A DNA stretch of 64,000 bases from Gnetum montanum. Taxonomy: Eukaryota; Streptophyta; Gnetopsida; Gnetales; Gnetaceae. Under the pieces are notes generated by a model, which ran no database searches, was not told the origin of the DNA, and saw only the letters and a program-made list of their open reading frames with translations. The position numbers were made by a program, and so were the translations under genes. Of the stretch, positions 34,193-47,276 are shown piece after piece (positions within the stretch are counted from its first letter, which is position 1; each line of letters starts with the position of its first letter). Where the stretch lies: contig MNCI01004755.1 of assembly GCA_015680685.1 (NCBI GenBank), positions 215,653-279,652 of the forward strand. Reading direction: 5' to 3'.

Positions 34193-35982
34193 TGAAACAC
34201 CACTAATTTTTGCCTAACACTTTGAAACAAGAACAACTCAAGCCCTTTCAAGCATTTAGGAGGCAAAATTTGACTAAGGCATGAAACTTATGTCTAGGTT
34301 GCTCAAGCTAGCTTGATCACACTGTTAAGCTAGCTTGCCCTTAGCATGAGTAGCTCCAAAAGTTTCAAAATCAAATAAAAAGTGGTCCAAATATGAGGGT
34401 GCAAGCCATCCTCAAGAGCTGCTGATGTCCACTCCAAGTCTCAGCATTCAGGAGTTCAAATTTTAAGCCAAACTACATAGTTTTTTGCAAGTCATGCTGG
34501 GCAGTCATGCTAGGCATGACCATAGCATGACCAACTTTCAGAGCCTCAAAATAGGCTCAAAACAACCTTAAAACAGCATCAAAATGGTTTGATTTTGAAG
34601 GGACAAGTCACCCTCAAGGTCCATTAATGATTTCTCCAAGTTTCAGCCTCCAGAACTTTAGATTTTAGCTCCAAAAATGCTCATTTTTGCCACTGATGCC
34701 CAGGTCACGTTGGCAGCGTGAGTCCAACATGACCAAACTTTCAAAAAATTCTAAAAAATTCTAGAAAATTCTCAGCATCAGAAAATTCCAGAAAATGGTA
34801 GAAAATTCCAGAAAATTCTTAGCACCAGAAAATTCCAAAAAATTCTCAACTTCTAGAAAATTCTAGAAAACTCAGGGATAAAGAAGTTTCAAGCAAGATG
34901 GGTCAAATTTTCCTTGTACATTTCATTGTAAATCTTCATTTGTGGGATATTCAGGCCCTCATGTCTAAATTAAATGTACTTTCATGGGCTTGAATATCCC
35001 ATAAATTGTAAAATGCAATGTACTTGGTCAAGAATGTAGCTTGCCAACACACATCCAACTTGTGCACAACTATCTGACACAAATCCAACTCGTGCACAAC
35101 TATCCAACACACATCCAACTCTCGCCAACACTCATCTAACTCATGCACAACTATCTGACACAAATCCAACTTGCGCATAACTATCCAACACACATCCAAC
35201 TCTCGCCAACACACATCCAACCCGAGCACAACTATCCATTGAATACATGTCACTAGATCTACTTTCCTCTCATCTCCTAGCCATTGATTCCATTCCTGAA
35301 TTTCGTGCCCAAGCCCGACCCAATCCTATAAATACCCTGTCAATTCACATAAATGAGGGCGGCAAAAAATTGAAGAGATTGACAATTCTGAGAGAGGACA
35401 GAACCTATAATCTTTGGGCACTCGACACACTTAACTATTGGCATCCAAGAATTTCTTAGATTCATCACATCACATCATCACATTATCATGTTACATCACC
35501 CCAGGGCTAGGCATTCGACTTACCATCTACACACAGCTACGCTTTGACCGGTGCACATCTTTTCTAAGCAATACATTATTTCCATTTTGCCAACCAAACA
35601 TTATTTCCATTTTCTATTTCATGTTCTATTTTTACGTTATGTTTCCATTTTTGGTTACATTCAATTTATGTTCATTTTACATGTTCATTTTAGTTTACAT
35701 CTTGTTTACGCCTTACGTTTACATTTACGTCTTACGGCTCATGTTTACATTTTACATGCATTTACACATTTTAAGACATTGTTTACGACAACCCTAGTGC
35801 TAGCCGTAGCTTACACTCAGGGAAGTCCTTGGTTGATTTGCATGTAGACCATCCAAGGTACTCTACCTTCGTTTACTTTTCCAGCTTGCCCTCGGGCGAA
35901 GGCAGGGTTAGCTGTGGCTATTCGACCATCTTTCGGTGTCTTTTTCTCTTCTAGCCTCACACCAATGATTTAGGTCAGTATA
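34193..35982 (+). repeat. Element B 5' LTR
   Basis: 1,790 bp, starting TGAAACACC and ending GTCAGTATA where the 3' LTR has GTCAGTACA, a C to T change in the terminal CA. TATAAATA lies at 35,327-35,334. The AGAAAATTC-rich patch at 34,740-34,870 and the CACATCCAACT array at 35,040-35,245 are internal repeats. Open frames within it are by-products. Confidence 0.9.
35040..35245 (+). repeat. LTR-internal array of CACATCCAACT/GCACAACTATC units
   Basis: Alternating words CACATCCAACT, GTGCACAACTATC and TCTCGCCAA form 18-34-bp units. The same array recurs with different unit numbers at 39,175-39,455 (longer) and 49,850-50,120. Confidence 0.85.
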
Positions 35983-36590
35983 GTTTCAGTGCTAGAAGGA
36001 GGGTCGTATTTTTCATTGTCAAAACGTCACTACCTATCAAAACTTATCTATCTTGTCCCGTTGAGTCCCCTTACCTTAGTTGATCACGCTACTCTCTGTT
36101 GGTCACGCTGAGCTTGTCCTGTTGGTCATGTTGAGCTTGTCCCTATTGGTCATGCTGAGCTTGTCCTATTGGTCATGCTGAGCTTGTCCTATTGATCATG
36201 CTGAGCTTGTCCCTGCTAGTCATGCTGAGCTTGTCCCTATTGGTCACGCTAAGCTTGTCCCTGTTGGTCACGCTGAGCTTGTCCTGTTGGTCACACTGAG
36301 CTTGTCCCTGCTGGTCATGTTGAGCTTGTCCCTGTTGGTCATGCTGAGCTTGTCCCTGTTGGTCATGCTAAGCTTGTCCTATTGGTCACGCTGAGCTTGT
36401 CCCTGTTGGTCATGTTGAGCTTGTCCTATCGGTCACGTTGAGCTTGTCCTATTGGTCATACTAAGCTTGTCCCTATTGGTCACATTGTAGTTTGATCGGT
36501 TTGGTCATGTTGTTTTTGTGTCACGCTGGTCATGGTGCAACTACTTGCAATCCAACCCCATTCATCTAGGCCAGTCCGCTCACGTTCGTC
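35983..36590 (+). other. Element B PBS region and leader with a 23-24-bp array
   Basis: GTTTCAGTGCTAGAAGGAGGG begins the leader at 35,983. Element A has the matching TTGGTGCTAGAAGGAGGG in the same place, so TGGTGCTAGAAGGAGGG is the likely ancestral primer site. From about 36,098 to 36,487 about sixteen units of CTTGTCCCTGTTGGTCACGC plus TGAG follow in tandem. Gag starts at 36,591. Confidence 0.75.
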
Positions 36591-38893
36591 ATGGAATCCT
36601 TCCAAATTAACCCAGTAACACTACCAATCGCTGAAACTTTGAACCCTGTGACTACTACAGAATCCATAACTGTCATTGAATAGGTAAACCCTCAATGCCA
36701 TACATGCCAGTCGCTTAGGATATAGGGGAAAGACCCTATCTATGCCACTCTTACACCCGAATAGTACAACTTCATATGTCTCAAAATCCAAGCCAACCTA
36801 CCTATCGACCGTATGGAAAGGGAAGCAAAACAAGAATATGAATTTATACAGAAAGGAGGGCGTGAGTTCATCCCTTCAACATTTGACATAATCCTGCTAT
36901 CTGAAAACCATCATAAACTCATATCCTAGCTTCTTATGGCTAGAAGTCAAGCCTTACAGCTACCTCCCATAGAGCCTCAACATGAAGAAGATGAATTTGC
37001 AGCCCAATCTGAACATGGAGAATCATACCATTCTGTTAGCCCCCATGCCCATACAAACCCACTGTTTCAACCATTCCTAGAAGAAACAATATTTCCACCA
37101 CCAGCTTCCTTACGGAAAGTAGCCATTCCCATCCCCATCTTCTCCAAGTCCAACATTCAAACTAACGCATCTACTTCTATCATACCATTGCAAACACAAT
37201 CCCAATAGACTAATGCAGGAATGACTTCTTGACCTCAAGTGATTGGAATGCCATCGGTCATACCTGCTTCCACATCCATCCATTATGTACCTCAAGTGCA
37301 AATCCAACAAACACAAAAGATCACTTAACAACCTGTGACTAGGCAGTGAGTCCCACTAGCTATTCAGCAAAACCTGTCTACTCATTACAGTGTACCACAT
37401 CCCATAATCTCAGCCCTGAATGCTATCCTGCCACAAAAAAGAATAGTCCAACAACCTCTTTTTCCATAAATGATGCCACAATCGAGTCATTATCAATTAC
37501 CATCAACCCAAACCACGAGTCTACCTACTGCCCAAGAATGGGTAGACACACAAAAAATGATGCACTCCTTGGCAGAGGAATTAAAACGCCTTAAAACGTT
37601 GAACAATGAGGAAGTCAAAGTACTAGATTTCTATTAGTTTGACCTGATTGACCCCTCAGTTCCACCCTTAACCTTGCCAAAAGGAGTCTCGTTACCTTAG
37701 TTGACCAAGTACAATGGAGAGGGAGACCCAAATGCCCACCTAGTGACATTCTGAACCAAAAGTCTTTTGCTTCAGGCATGGCCCCATGTAATTCTACATG
37801 TGTTTACTATGTCCTTAATAGGAAAAGCCTTAGACTGGTACCGAGCCTTACCCCATAGCTCTATATCTTCTCTAGAGGATTTATTGCACCAGTTTGTCAC
37901 CCATTTCAAATACAATCTAAAACCTGAAGCCACGTTAGATAGCTTGATTCAAATTAAACAAGGGCCTTTAGAGCCAGCACAGAAATTTATCCAAAGATGG
38001 AGTGTTGCCCTGAATGAACTTCATGAACCTATTCTTGAAACATATCTTCTTACCATCCTTAAGGTAGCCACAAATGACTTCAGTAAATCGAAGCTTTATT
38101 ATCTAAAACCCATACTTTGAGTCAGGAATTTGTACAAATTAAGGACATAGAGGAAGCAACGCAAGCTAGTAATGACCTAGCTTATGTGGTCTACAAAAAC
38201 CAACATACTTGCAAGCAAAATACAACTGAGGCAATAGTAGCCGCAATCACAAAAGCAACCAATTGGGGCCCAAAAGCTAAGCAACCTAAAGCCCCAGCTA
38301 ACAAAGCTGCCAACTTTGGCACCAACTCACCTACATTGGTAGGGGCCACCCCAAGGCCCAACTTTCAGCGCAAGGACCACTCAAAGTATACACCACTACT
38401 GATGAAACCCTCTCAACTATTGGAGCAACTCTTGAAAGCTGGGCAAATCCAACACAAACACGTATCAGAGATTACCCATCAAAAACATGACAGGTACTGC
38501 GAGCTACTAAGGAACCCCACCTTAGTAGTACCAAATGAGCCCCCGGTCCCACAACATTTTAAATTGGACCAATACTATCATTACCATCAAATGGCTAGTC
38601 ACAGTACAGACAACTGTCATGCCTTGCAAGATGACCTGCAGGGAATGATAAAACAAGGGCAACTAGTGATTGACATAGCAAGTCAATCCAACACAGATGA
38701 TGCCTCCTATGTCATAAACTCAATTAGCATAGGTGGCAATCCCAAACCTGTGCAAAAACCTTTTGTGATCCCTGTGCCTCCCAGCAAGGTAAGGATTCCC
38801 CTAGCCTCCACAAATAAGAGGCCTCTCTTTGTTATCAAGGTGTTACCCCAGGCACCCACAACACCCTTTGTGGTCAAGGCCCACCAAATGGGA
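36591..38893 (+). pseudogene. gag: Element B gag, N-terminal part and duplicated copy 1
   Basis: The ATG at 36,591 opens one frame that can be followed through MARSQALQLPPIEPQHEEDE (36,936) into the Retrotrans_gag core. The core reads SLIGKALDWYRALPHSSISS then LEDLLHQFVTHFKYN, near 37,810-37,920. The N-terminus is Pro/Ser/Gln-rich. Many stops are TAG at Gln positions, for example 37,698-37,700, where copy 2 has CAG. The zinc motif YHYHQMASHSTDNCHALQDD near 38,570 has lost its first Cys (Tyr). From 37,398 on, this is copy 1 of the tandem duplication. At about 38,893 the frame breaks off into LTR sequence. Confidence 0.82.
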
Positions 38894-40196
38894 GCGCCTT
38901 CCATTTCAACTTCTAGAAAATGGCAGAAAATTGTAAATGGCAGAAAAATTCCAGAAAATGGCAGAAAATTCCAAAAAATTCTCAACTTCTAGAAAATTCC
39001 AGAAAACTCAGGGACAAAGAAGGTTCAAGCAAGATAGGTCAAATTTTCCTTGTACATTTCATTGTAAATCTTCATTTGTGGGATAGTCAGGCCCTCATGT
39101 CTAAATTAAATGTACTTTCATGGGCTTGAATAACCCATAAATTGTAAAATGCAATGTATTTGGTCAAGAATGTAGCTTGCCAACACACATCCAACTTGTG
39201 CACAACTATCTGACACAAATCCAACTCGTGCACAACTATCCAACACACATCCAACTCTCGCCAACACGCATCCAACTCATGCACAACTATCCGACACAAA
39301 TCCACCTTGTGCACAACTATCCAACACACATCCAACTCTCGCCAACACACATCCAACTCATGCACAACTATCCGACACAAATCCACCTTGTGCACAACTA
39401 TCCAACACACATCCAACTCTCGCCAACACGTATCCAACCCGACCACAACTGTCCATTGAACACATGTCACTAGATCTGCTTTCCTCTCATCTCCCAGCCA
39501 TTGATTCCATTCTTGAATTTCGTGCCCAAGCTCGGCCCAACCCTATAAATACCCTGTCAATTCACATAAACAAGGGAGGCAAAAAATTGGAGAGATTGGT
39601 AATTTTGAGAGAGGATAGAACCTGCAATCTTTGGGCACTTGGCACACCTGACTGTTGGCATCCAAGCATTTCTCACATTCATCACATCACATCATCACAT
39701 CATCACGTTATCACATTACATCACCCTAGGACTAGGCGTTTCACCTACCATCTATATGTAGCTACGCTTTGACCGGTGCACATATTTTCTAAGTAATACA
39801 TTATTTGTATTTTGCCAACCAAACATTATTTCCATTTTCTATTTCATGTTCTATTTTTACGTTCTGTTTACATTTTTTCTTACATTCAGTTTACATGTTC
39901 AGTTTAGTTTACATCTTGTTTACACCTTACGTTTACATTTATGTCTTATGGCTCATGTTTACATTTTATGCAGTTTTACACATTTTAAGACATTGTTTAT
40001 GACAACCTCAACGCTAGCTGTAGCTTATGCTTGGGGAAGTCCTTGGTTGATTTGCATGCAGATCATCCAAGGTACTCTACCTTCGTTTACTTTTCTAGCT
40101 TGCCCTCGTGTGAAGGCAGGGTTAGCTGTGGCTGCCCGACGATCTTTCGGTGTCTGTTTCTCTTCCAACCTGACACCGACGATTTAGGTCAGTACA
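38894..40196 (+). repeat. Truncated element B LTR in duplication copy 1
   Basis: Enters the LTR in the AGAAAATGGCAG-rich patch and runs to the normal end GTCAGTACA at 40,196, followed by CCATG. TATAAATA is at 39,544-39,551. The CACATCCAACT array at 39,175-39,455 is longer than in the full LTRs. Confidence 0.85.
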
Positions 40197-40204
40197 CCAT
40201 GCAG

Positions 40205-41340
40205 TAGATACAACTGTTGATACTTTTGGCCCTTCTTCGATCTACCTACAACCGTGGACCGAGACCCCCAACAAATTCACTTTTATGGAGGGGGTGGTCG
40301 ATGACATGATTGATTGTCTAAAGTAGATTGACCCGGAAGTGGGTAAGTTAAAGTTGCTACGTTAGGCTTCCTATATTGTTACATTTTTGCTATGTCACTA
40401 TGAATAATGCTCTTCTGTGTGCGGTTGGTAGCCTCTTGCCTCAAGTGGAATCCTAAGCAAGCAGTTGAGGTCGATGTTGTGCCCAAATTCCCACAAGAGG
40501 TAACTAAAGTACCTTGTCACATATACGACGAAGCAAGAAAATGTGCATTGTACTTGGCATGCTCCCTGTGGGAATGTAGGTGTGTGAACGAAGACCTTTG
40601 CAAACGGGTGCAAAGGCTCGAGAAGGAGAAGGCTAATCTAACTACTGAGGTGGGGGAACACCAATCTAGAAATGAATTCTTGTTGGCCTAGGACACTAAC
40701 AATGGCAGTTGGTGCATGACCGTCATTGACTATGCAAGATATTGGACGATCATGTGATGCAACAATAAAACCATGCACAAAATAATCAAACAGTACATGC
40801 AAATGGACGTTCTAGCTTAGAAGAACCAAGATTGGAAGGATTATAGCGCGAAGGTTTATGAGTGGGGGTAGGCATAGAAGAATCACAAACACATGTATAA
40901 ACTGGAATGTGCCATTATTGGTGCTTTTGGGGCTTATGACAGGTTCATGCAATAGGTGACAGTTAGTGAATCTTCCAAAAGGAAGATGAATTTTCCCCCG
41001 GTGAGACCACCACTGCCACCTTTTCTCTAGGATCACCGAGATGGAAAGCCATAGAAAAGGAGAAAGTTTCAGCAAACATTGATTTGGGAGATAGGACTTG
41101 GCCTGACATTACTGAGGAGGAGATCTTGCATGGATTGGATACCCCCTGAAACAGATGTGGGGCCGTCTCAAGTTAGTCATCATTTTTTTATTTATGGTGT
41201 GATAATTTATTTTATATAAGTATTTGTTGTAGCTCTAACTGATTTTTTTATTTTCTTTATTATGTAGGATCCAAATGAAAATGTAGGACCCACTAAGGCA
41301 GGGGATGGTGGTGTAGACAAAGACTCATAGCGTAGTGGCA
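40205..41340 (+). pseudogene. Gene G 3' exons, duplicated copy
   Basis: Copy of 50,874-52,015. Exon 40,205-40,342 keeps the intact acceptor CATGCAG (copy 2 has CATGTAG). Donor GTAAGTT and acceptor TTGGTAG lead to the next exon at 40,432, again in frame. The coiled-coil segment CKRVQRLEKEKANLT is present. A TAG at 40,690 and a TGA at 40,756 interrupt it. The tail near 41,272-41,330 follows TTATTATGTAG. Confidence 0.7.
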
Positions 41341-41519
41341 AAGAGTTTTATTCTTGTCTTTGGATTCTCAAAAAATAAAAAAGTTTGTAAACCTTATTGA
41401 TTAATATTTTGAATGAAGTATGGAATATAAAAAGATTTATTTCATTTTGGTTAGTATGTTGTATTTTTTTAGTCTATTCTTTGTCTCTTTTTTTTATTAA
41501 TTAATTAAGCTCCCTAGGA

Positions 41520-41810
41520 GCATCTCATTTTAGTTTTAGGCCATTTCGGGCCATAACAATAGTTTAAGGCCATTCTGGGCCATCACTAGTTTTAGGCCAT
41601 TTCAAGCCATTGCGAGTTTTAGGCCTTTTCGAGCCATTGGTAGTTTTAGGCCATTTTGAGCTATTGCTAGTTTTAGGCCTTTTCGAGCCATTGGTAGTTT
41701 TAGGAAATTCTGGGCCATTGGTAGTTTTAGGCCATTTTGGGTTATTGGATGATGGTAAAGAAATATTTTTCTAGTTTTAGGTCTTAGCGGGCCATTTCAT
41801 GATGTAAACA
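41520..41810 (+). repeat. AGTTTTAGGCC array, copy 1
   Basis: About nine units of AGTTTTAGGCCATTTYGRGC plus CATTG, 28-30 bp each. A duplicate of the array at 52,200-52,485. Confidence 0.85.
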
Positions 41811-42049
41811 ATAGGTTTAATGTGAATGATTTAAAAAATAAGGTAAACGTTAATGTAAACGAACAAATATGAAGCAAACAATGTGAAGAATGAACATATG
41901 GTTGATGTAAGTGGTGATCATGTTGGAAGCAGTGCAGTAGTTACACTAACGCAAGTAATGATCATTCTCGCAGCTGCTTCCTAACCCAACATGAGCTTAG
42001 TGATGCATAAGGCCAAGGGGCTTTGTTGTGGTATTCTTCTATATTGTTA

Positions 42050-44066
42050 TCTACCACTTGAAAAGGTAACTTGGCCCACGTAGTTTAATTTCTTGAGCTG
42101 ACATTTTGGGCCAGCTCATTAGCTAAACAAGTAGCCTTAGTGGGGATAGGTGCTTCATTTTCAGAGGTTATTACTTCCAAACCCTACTCCATGTCAACAT
42201 TGTTTATTGCTTGGGTGGCCACTTTGTCACCATAGATTACCACCTCCCTACTCGCATAAGGTAGGTGGATCTCTTAATGTATGGGTAAAGTGATGACCTT
42301 GATTTGGGCTAACCACGACTTCCCCAAGATCAAGTTAAACCTAGGCATCTCTTCTACCATGATGAATGTTGCACTTGTAGGGAACTAGTCCCCTACCACA
42401 AAGTTGATGTGGATAGTCCTCTTTACCACTACCCATGCTCCGTTGAACGACTTCAGACATGAGGTTGTTGTGGGTTTGATTTGATCAACCAAGCCTAGTT
42501 TGTCCACTACAGGAAATGGGATAACATTTGTAGCAGCCCCGTCATCAACATGTACTCTTCAGATCTTGTGCTAACTGACTTGAATTGTGATGACCAAGGG
42601 TGATATTATCACCCAGCCCTTCTTAGGGTAGTTCTTAATGGACTTATGATGGAACGTCAACTGAGTTGGCCATGGTCCTTCGAGTGTAGAAGGAAGCATA
42701 ACCACATGGATTGCTTTCTCCTTTGCTAGCATGTTTTCATCAACTAGTATCGACATTAACATGCAAACTAAGGCCTCGTGGTGTGCAGTGGAGGTCATTA
42801 CCAAGTCATACAAGCTTAAGGTTGTATTCTTTTTTTTAGAGCTTGTTTACTTGGGTAAGGGTGTTTAGAAGGTCCTATCCACTTTCTTGTTGTTTATTGT
42901 CCTTCTCTTCCTCCATTCATCATAGGAGACGAATCTCTCAGGGAGGAGAAATTTCAAGTTTGAGGCTGGACCTTCTTGGGCGAGATGGTGATGATTGTGG
43001 GTGCGTAGCAATGTCAACTATTGATGATGAGGGGGGCATACACATGGAGGATAAGGGGGTAGGCTTGGGAGGACTTGATGCAGTACGTTCCTTGGCCATC
43101 TTGTCCAACAGATGCTTTTTCCCCTTTTTTGAATAGGGAGGCTGTGGGGCTATTTTAGATTGGATCTATGTGGTGGGGGCAGTTGAGGGTTTCAGCCTCC
43201 TGATGATAAATGGTGCTTATGGTGTTAGTGTGGATGGCGGCATAGTTTTGAACATGAAGGGTGCAGGGGCGGATGTCTGAGGGGGAGCCTTGAGGATGAA
43301 TGGTTGTTGTGCCATATTTTTTGTTGTTGTTGGTGTTGCTACGCTACGTTGAGGCACACGAACCACAAACTGCTGCTGTGGTGGTTCTTGGTTACTGTCG
43401 AGGGTAATTGTGTTGATGACATACCCTGCATTGTTGGCATTGAGGGGGTCCTTGTAGATGTGCATGGATTGAGTTTTAGGGTGGATAGGGTTGCTTTCAT
43501 CTAGAACCAACTTCCCCTGATCAATCATCCATTGGATGTCATCTTTTAATGTTGGAAAGTAATCTTTGTCATGACCAAAAAGTTGATGGTAGTCACAGAA
43601 CTGTTCCAGTCAGAAGTTCTTAGGATCTGGCGGCTGGTTGGGCATAGCCAAGGAGGGGTTTCTAAGAAGTTCGCAATACCGTTGATGCTGTTTGGTTGCC
43701 TCCTCTGACATTCGCTTATGTTGAATATACCTAGCCCCCAATAATTTCTTTAGAAGTTCTGAAGGCTTGATGGGTAGATGGGTGTATTTGGAGTGGTCTT
43801 TACACTTGAAGTTGGGTTTAGGCTAGGTTGATGCCTCTAGTGTTGGCATTGAGGGTTGAGCAGTGTTATTTAAGCTAGGTGTGGGGTTAGTTGACATTGT
43901 GGTTGCCTTTTTGTTGTTGTTGTTGCTGGGTTTGGCCTCGTTTGCTATGGCGGCCACCATGGCTATCGTGGCCTTACCCTTCTCTTTTTCTTTTTTGATG
44001 TATGCAACATAGGCCGACTCTTTACTAGCTTTGGCCATGTCTTGGATGCTCTTCGTTTGGGTGAAG
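42050..44066 (-). pseudogene. Element A pro and gag C-terminal region, duplicated copy
   Basis: Minus-strand copy of 52,730-54,753. It includes gag C-terminal text (MIDQGKLVLDESNPIHPKTQ at 43,528 down), the ATIAMVAAIANEAKPSNNNN segment near 43,990, and the protease region near 42,550-42,150 in broken frames. It ends abruptly at 44,066 at the duplication joint. Confidence 0.8.
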
Positions 44067-44068
44067 AG

Positions 44069-46888
44069 CATCCCATAATCTCAGCCCCGAATGTTGTCCT
44101 GCCACAAAAAAGAATAGTCCAACAACCTCTTTTTCCACAAATGATGCCACAATCGAGTCATTATCAATTACCATCAACCCAAACCATGAGTCTGCCTACT
44201 ACCCAAGAATGGGTAGAGACACAAAAAATGATGCACTCCTTGGCAGAGGAATTAAAACACCTTAAAACTTTGAACAATGAGGAAGTCAGAGTACTATATT
44301 TCTATCAACATGACCCAATTGACCCCTCAGTTCCACCCTTAACCTTGTCAAAAGGAGTCTCGTTACCTCAGTTGACCAAGTACAATGGAGAGGGAGACCC
44401 AAATGCCCACCTAGTGACATTCTGAACCAAAATTCTTTTGCTTCAGGCATGGCCCCATGTAATTCTACGTGTGTTTGCTATGTCCTTAACAGGAAAAGCC
44501 TTAGATTGGTACCAAGCCTTACCCCATAGCTCTATATCTTCTCTGGAGGATTTGTTGCACCAGTTTGTCACCCATTTCAAATATAATCTAAAACCTGAAG
44601 CCACGTTAGATAGCTTGATTCAAATTAAACAAGGGCCTTTAGAGCCAGCACAGTTTATCCAAAGATGGAGTGTTGCCCTGAATGAACTTCATGAACCTAT
44701 TCCTGAAACATATCTTCTTACCATCCTTAAGGTAGCCACAAATGACTTCAGTAAATCGAAGCTTTATTATCTAAAAACCCATACTTTGAATCAGGCATTC
44801 GTACAAATTAAGGACGTAGAGGAAGCAGTGCAAGCTAGCAATGACCTAGCTTATGTGGCCTACAAAAACCAACATACTCGCAAGCAAAATAAAACTGAGG
44901 CAACAGTAGCCACAATCACAAAAGAAACCAATTGGGGCCCAAAAGCTAAGCAACCTAAAGCCCCAGCTAACAAAGCTGCCAACTTTGGCACCAACTCACC
45001 TACATTGGTAGGGGCCACCCCAAGGCCCAACTTTCAGTGCAAGGACCACTCAAAGTGTACACCACTACTGATGAAACCCTCTCAACTATTGGAGAAACTC
45101 TTGAAAGTTGGGCAAATCCAACACAAACACGTATCAAAGATTACCCATCAAAAACATGACAGGTACTGCGAGCTACTAAGGAACCCCACCTTAGCAGTAC
45201 CAAATGAGCCCCCAGTCCCACAACATTTTAAATTGGACCAATACTGTCATTACCATCAAATGGCTCGTCACAGTACAAACAACTGTCATGCCTTGCAAGA
45301 TGACATGTAGGAAATGATAAAACAAGGGCAACTAGTGATTAACACAATAAGTCAATCCAACACAGACGATGCCTCCTATGTCATAAACTCAATTAGCATA
45401 GGTGGCAATCCCAAACCTGTGCAAAAACCTTTTGTGATCCCTGTGCCTCCCAGCAAGGTAAGGATTCCCCTAACCTCCACAAATAAGAGGCCTCCCTTTG
45501 TTATCAAGGTGCCACCCCAGGCACCCACAACACCCTTTGTGGTCAAGGCTCCACAACATTCATTTGCGAATACATTAAACTGGCATGACTTGTCTGCTAA
45601 TACATTAAACTGGCATGATGTAGCAACAAAAACTGCTAAGCAACCTTTTTTCATAAGAGTTCCACAACGAGATGGCCCCTTACCTACCCGAAGCCCAACA
45701 GTGGGCAACATCTCGATCCCTCCTCCTCCAAGGGTTGATCCCACTAGCAACCTGGGTAGGCCCACCAAATGGGAACGCAAGAGGACAAATGAGCACCTTG
45801 CAACTTCCATGGCTGAAGCAATGGCCACAACTAGCAAACAACAACTAAACATTGGGACCCCTACCCCCAAGCAAGCCATCCCTAAGTCCCCCCCCCCCTG
45901 AGAGGTCTATCTTTCAAGCTTCATAGAGGAAGTCAAAGCCAACGCAATGGCTAATGACAAGGACTTCGTAGCTGCACTAACCCAAGTAAAGAAAATGCTC
46001 AAGCAAAAGAACACAACATCTAGCTTATACGACCTAGTCAGGACCTCACTTGCTCATTGCCAAGCATTGGCCCAGGTGTTAGCCTCCATTCCTGTTATGA
46101 AGGACATCCCTACAAATGAGGCATCCATCCGTGCAACAATGTTGCCTCTCACACCACAAGCATTGGGTTCAATAACCTTAGCCTTTTATGATGATGTAGT
46201 TAAAGTCAACCCCAAACGAGGGGAAGTCACTACAGCTCCACTATCCATTAGCATTCGTGTTGGGTAGTGCACCATCCATAGAGTGCATGTTGACGATGGT
46301 GCAGCAACGAACATAGTCCTGTACTCTGTCATCAACAAGCTAGACCTCGTAGATGAAATCAAGCCAACCAAAACCACATGTCTAGAATCCTTCAATGGAT
46401 CACATGTCACAGTCAAGGGTACAATCAACTTAGCCTTTGTAGCAGGAGAGCAATTCCCCACTAGTGCAGATTTCACTGTCATAGAGGAGATGCCAGGTTT
46501 CAATATGATTCTAAGTAGGCCTTGGCTAGCTCAACTAAGGGCCATATCCTCTCCCATCCACCAAGAAATCCACCTTCCATATGAAGGTGGTCAAGTTATC
46601 ATCCATGGAGATAACGTTTCCTCTTCGACTATCCATGACATAAACATGGTGCAAGTTTTGGAAGAAGAGTTTGTTAATGGTACACCTACGGCAACCAACA
46701 CAACCCTTAAGGCTAACACACCCGAATGAGTGGTTGAAGTCGAGAACCCCCCAGAGGACCCTAAACCTTGCATACTCCCTAATCCATGCCTAGTTAGGAA
46801 GCAACTACATGACCAAGACTCTCCCTTGGCTGAAAATGTGCTTGATGCTTGCCTACCTTCTACCTATCCCTCTAACATGCATTTTTGA
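44069..46888 (+). pseudogene. gag-pro: Element B gag-pro, copy 2
   Basis: One uninterrupted frame of about 940 codons with only five premature stops (TGA 44,424; TAG 45,308; TGA 45,899; TAG near 46,266; TGA near 46,727) and no frameshift. The Retrotrans_gag core is near 44,470-44,600 (MSLTGKALDWYQALPHSSIS). The zinc motif YCHYHQMARHSTNNC is near 45,240 and is intact. Protease has VDDGAATN near 46,290, where the usual Asp-Ser/Thr-Gly reads Asp-Asp-Gly, and FNMILSRPWL near 46,500 as the ILG-type motif. TGA fits a decayed Arg codon at three sites. The final TGA is at 46,886-46,888. No RT follows. It would supply particle protein and protease only. Confidence 0.85.
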
Positions 46889-47276
46889 GTTTTGTTTGTT
46901 GCACTAGCCTATGCATTTACATTTTGCCCACTCATTTAGATCACGCATTTTGCTTTGTTTACACATTCGTCAACTCAGTTTACACATTGCATTTGAAAAA
47001 CATCAAACATAAAAACATAAAACTACAAAAACACATGGCCCGAAAAGGCCTTAAACTAGCATACAGCCTAGAACGGCCTAAAACTATCACTTTTTGCATT
47101 GCTTTTCTTTCATTCATACATTCTAACTCCATCTACGGTAGGTGTCGCTTGATGTTGTTTTCTTCCTAGTTGATTTTTGTAGGATCTCACAGGCACGTAG
47201 CATGACCATGCATGCAGCATCACACTTTACATAAGCAAGGTAAGCATCAGTCCACTATGACAATAAATTGGCACAG
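46889..47276 (+). other. Element B post-protease spacer
   Basis: No domains were recognised. 47,035-47,095 holds GGCCCGAAAAGGCCTTAAAC-type words, the reverse complement of the AGTTTTAGGCC array of A. This places the point where pol and the antisense gene were lost relative to A. Confidence 0.6.

Larger units (their letters stand above)
37398..44066 (+). repeat. Tandem duplication copy 1, with a 4-kb internal deletion
   Basis: 37,398-38,893 matches 44,069-45,555, and 38,900-44,066 matches about 49,570-54,753. The counterpart of about 45,551-49,570 is missing (roughly 4.0 kb). It therefore holds part of B gag, a truncated B LTR ending at 40,196, CCATG, 3' exons of gene G, and the A pro/gag end on the minus strand. 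Confidence 0.85.

Noticed and set aside
34951-35253. Open frames on both strands in the CACATCCAACT arrays (also 39,087-39,473 and 49,846-50,142)
   Set aside because: They are generated by the tandem unit lacking stops, lie within LTRs, and change with unit number.
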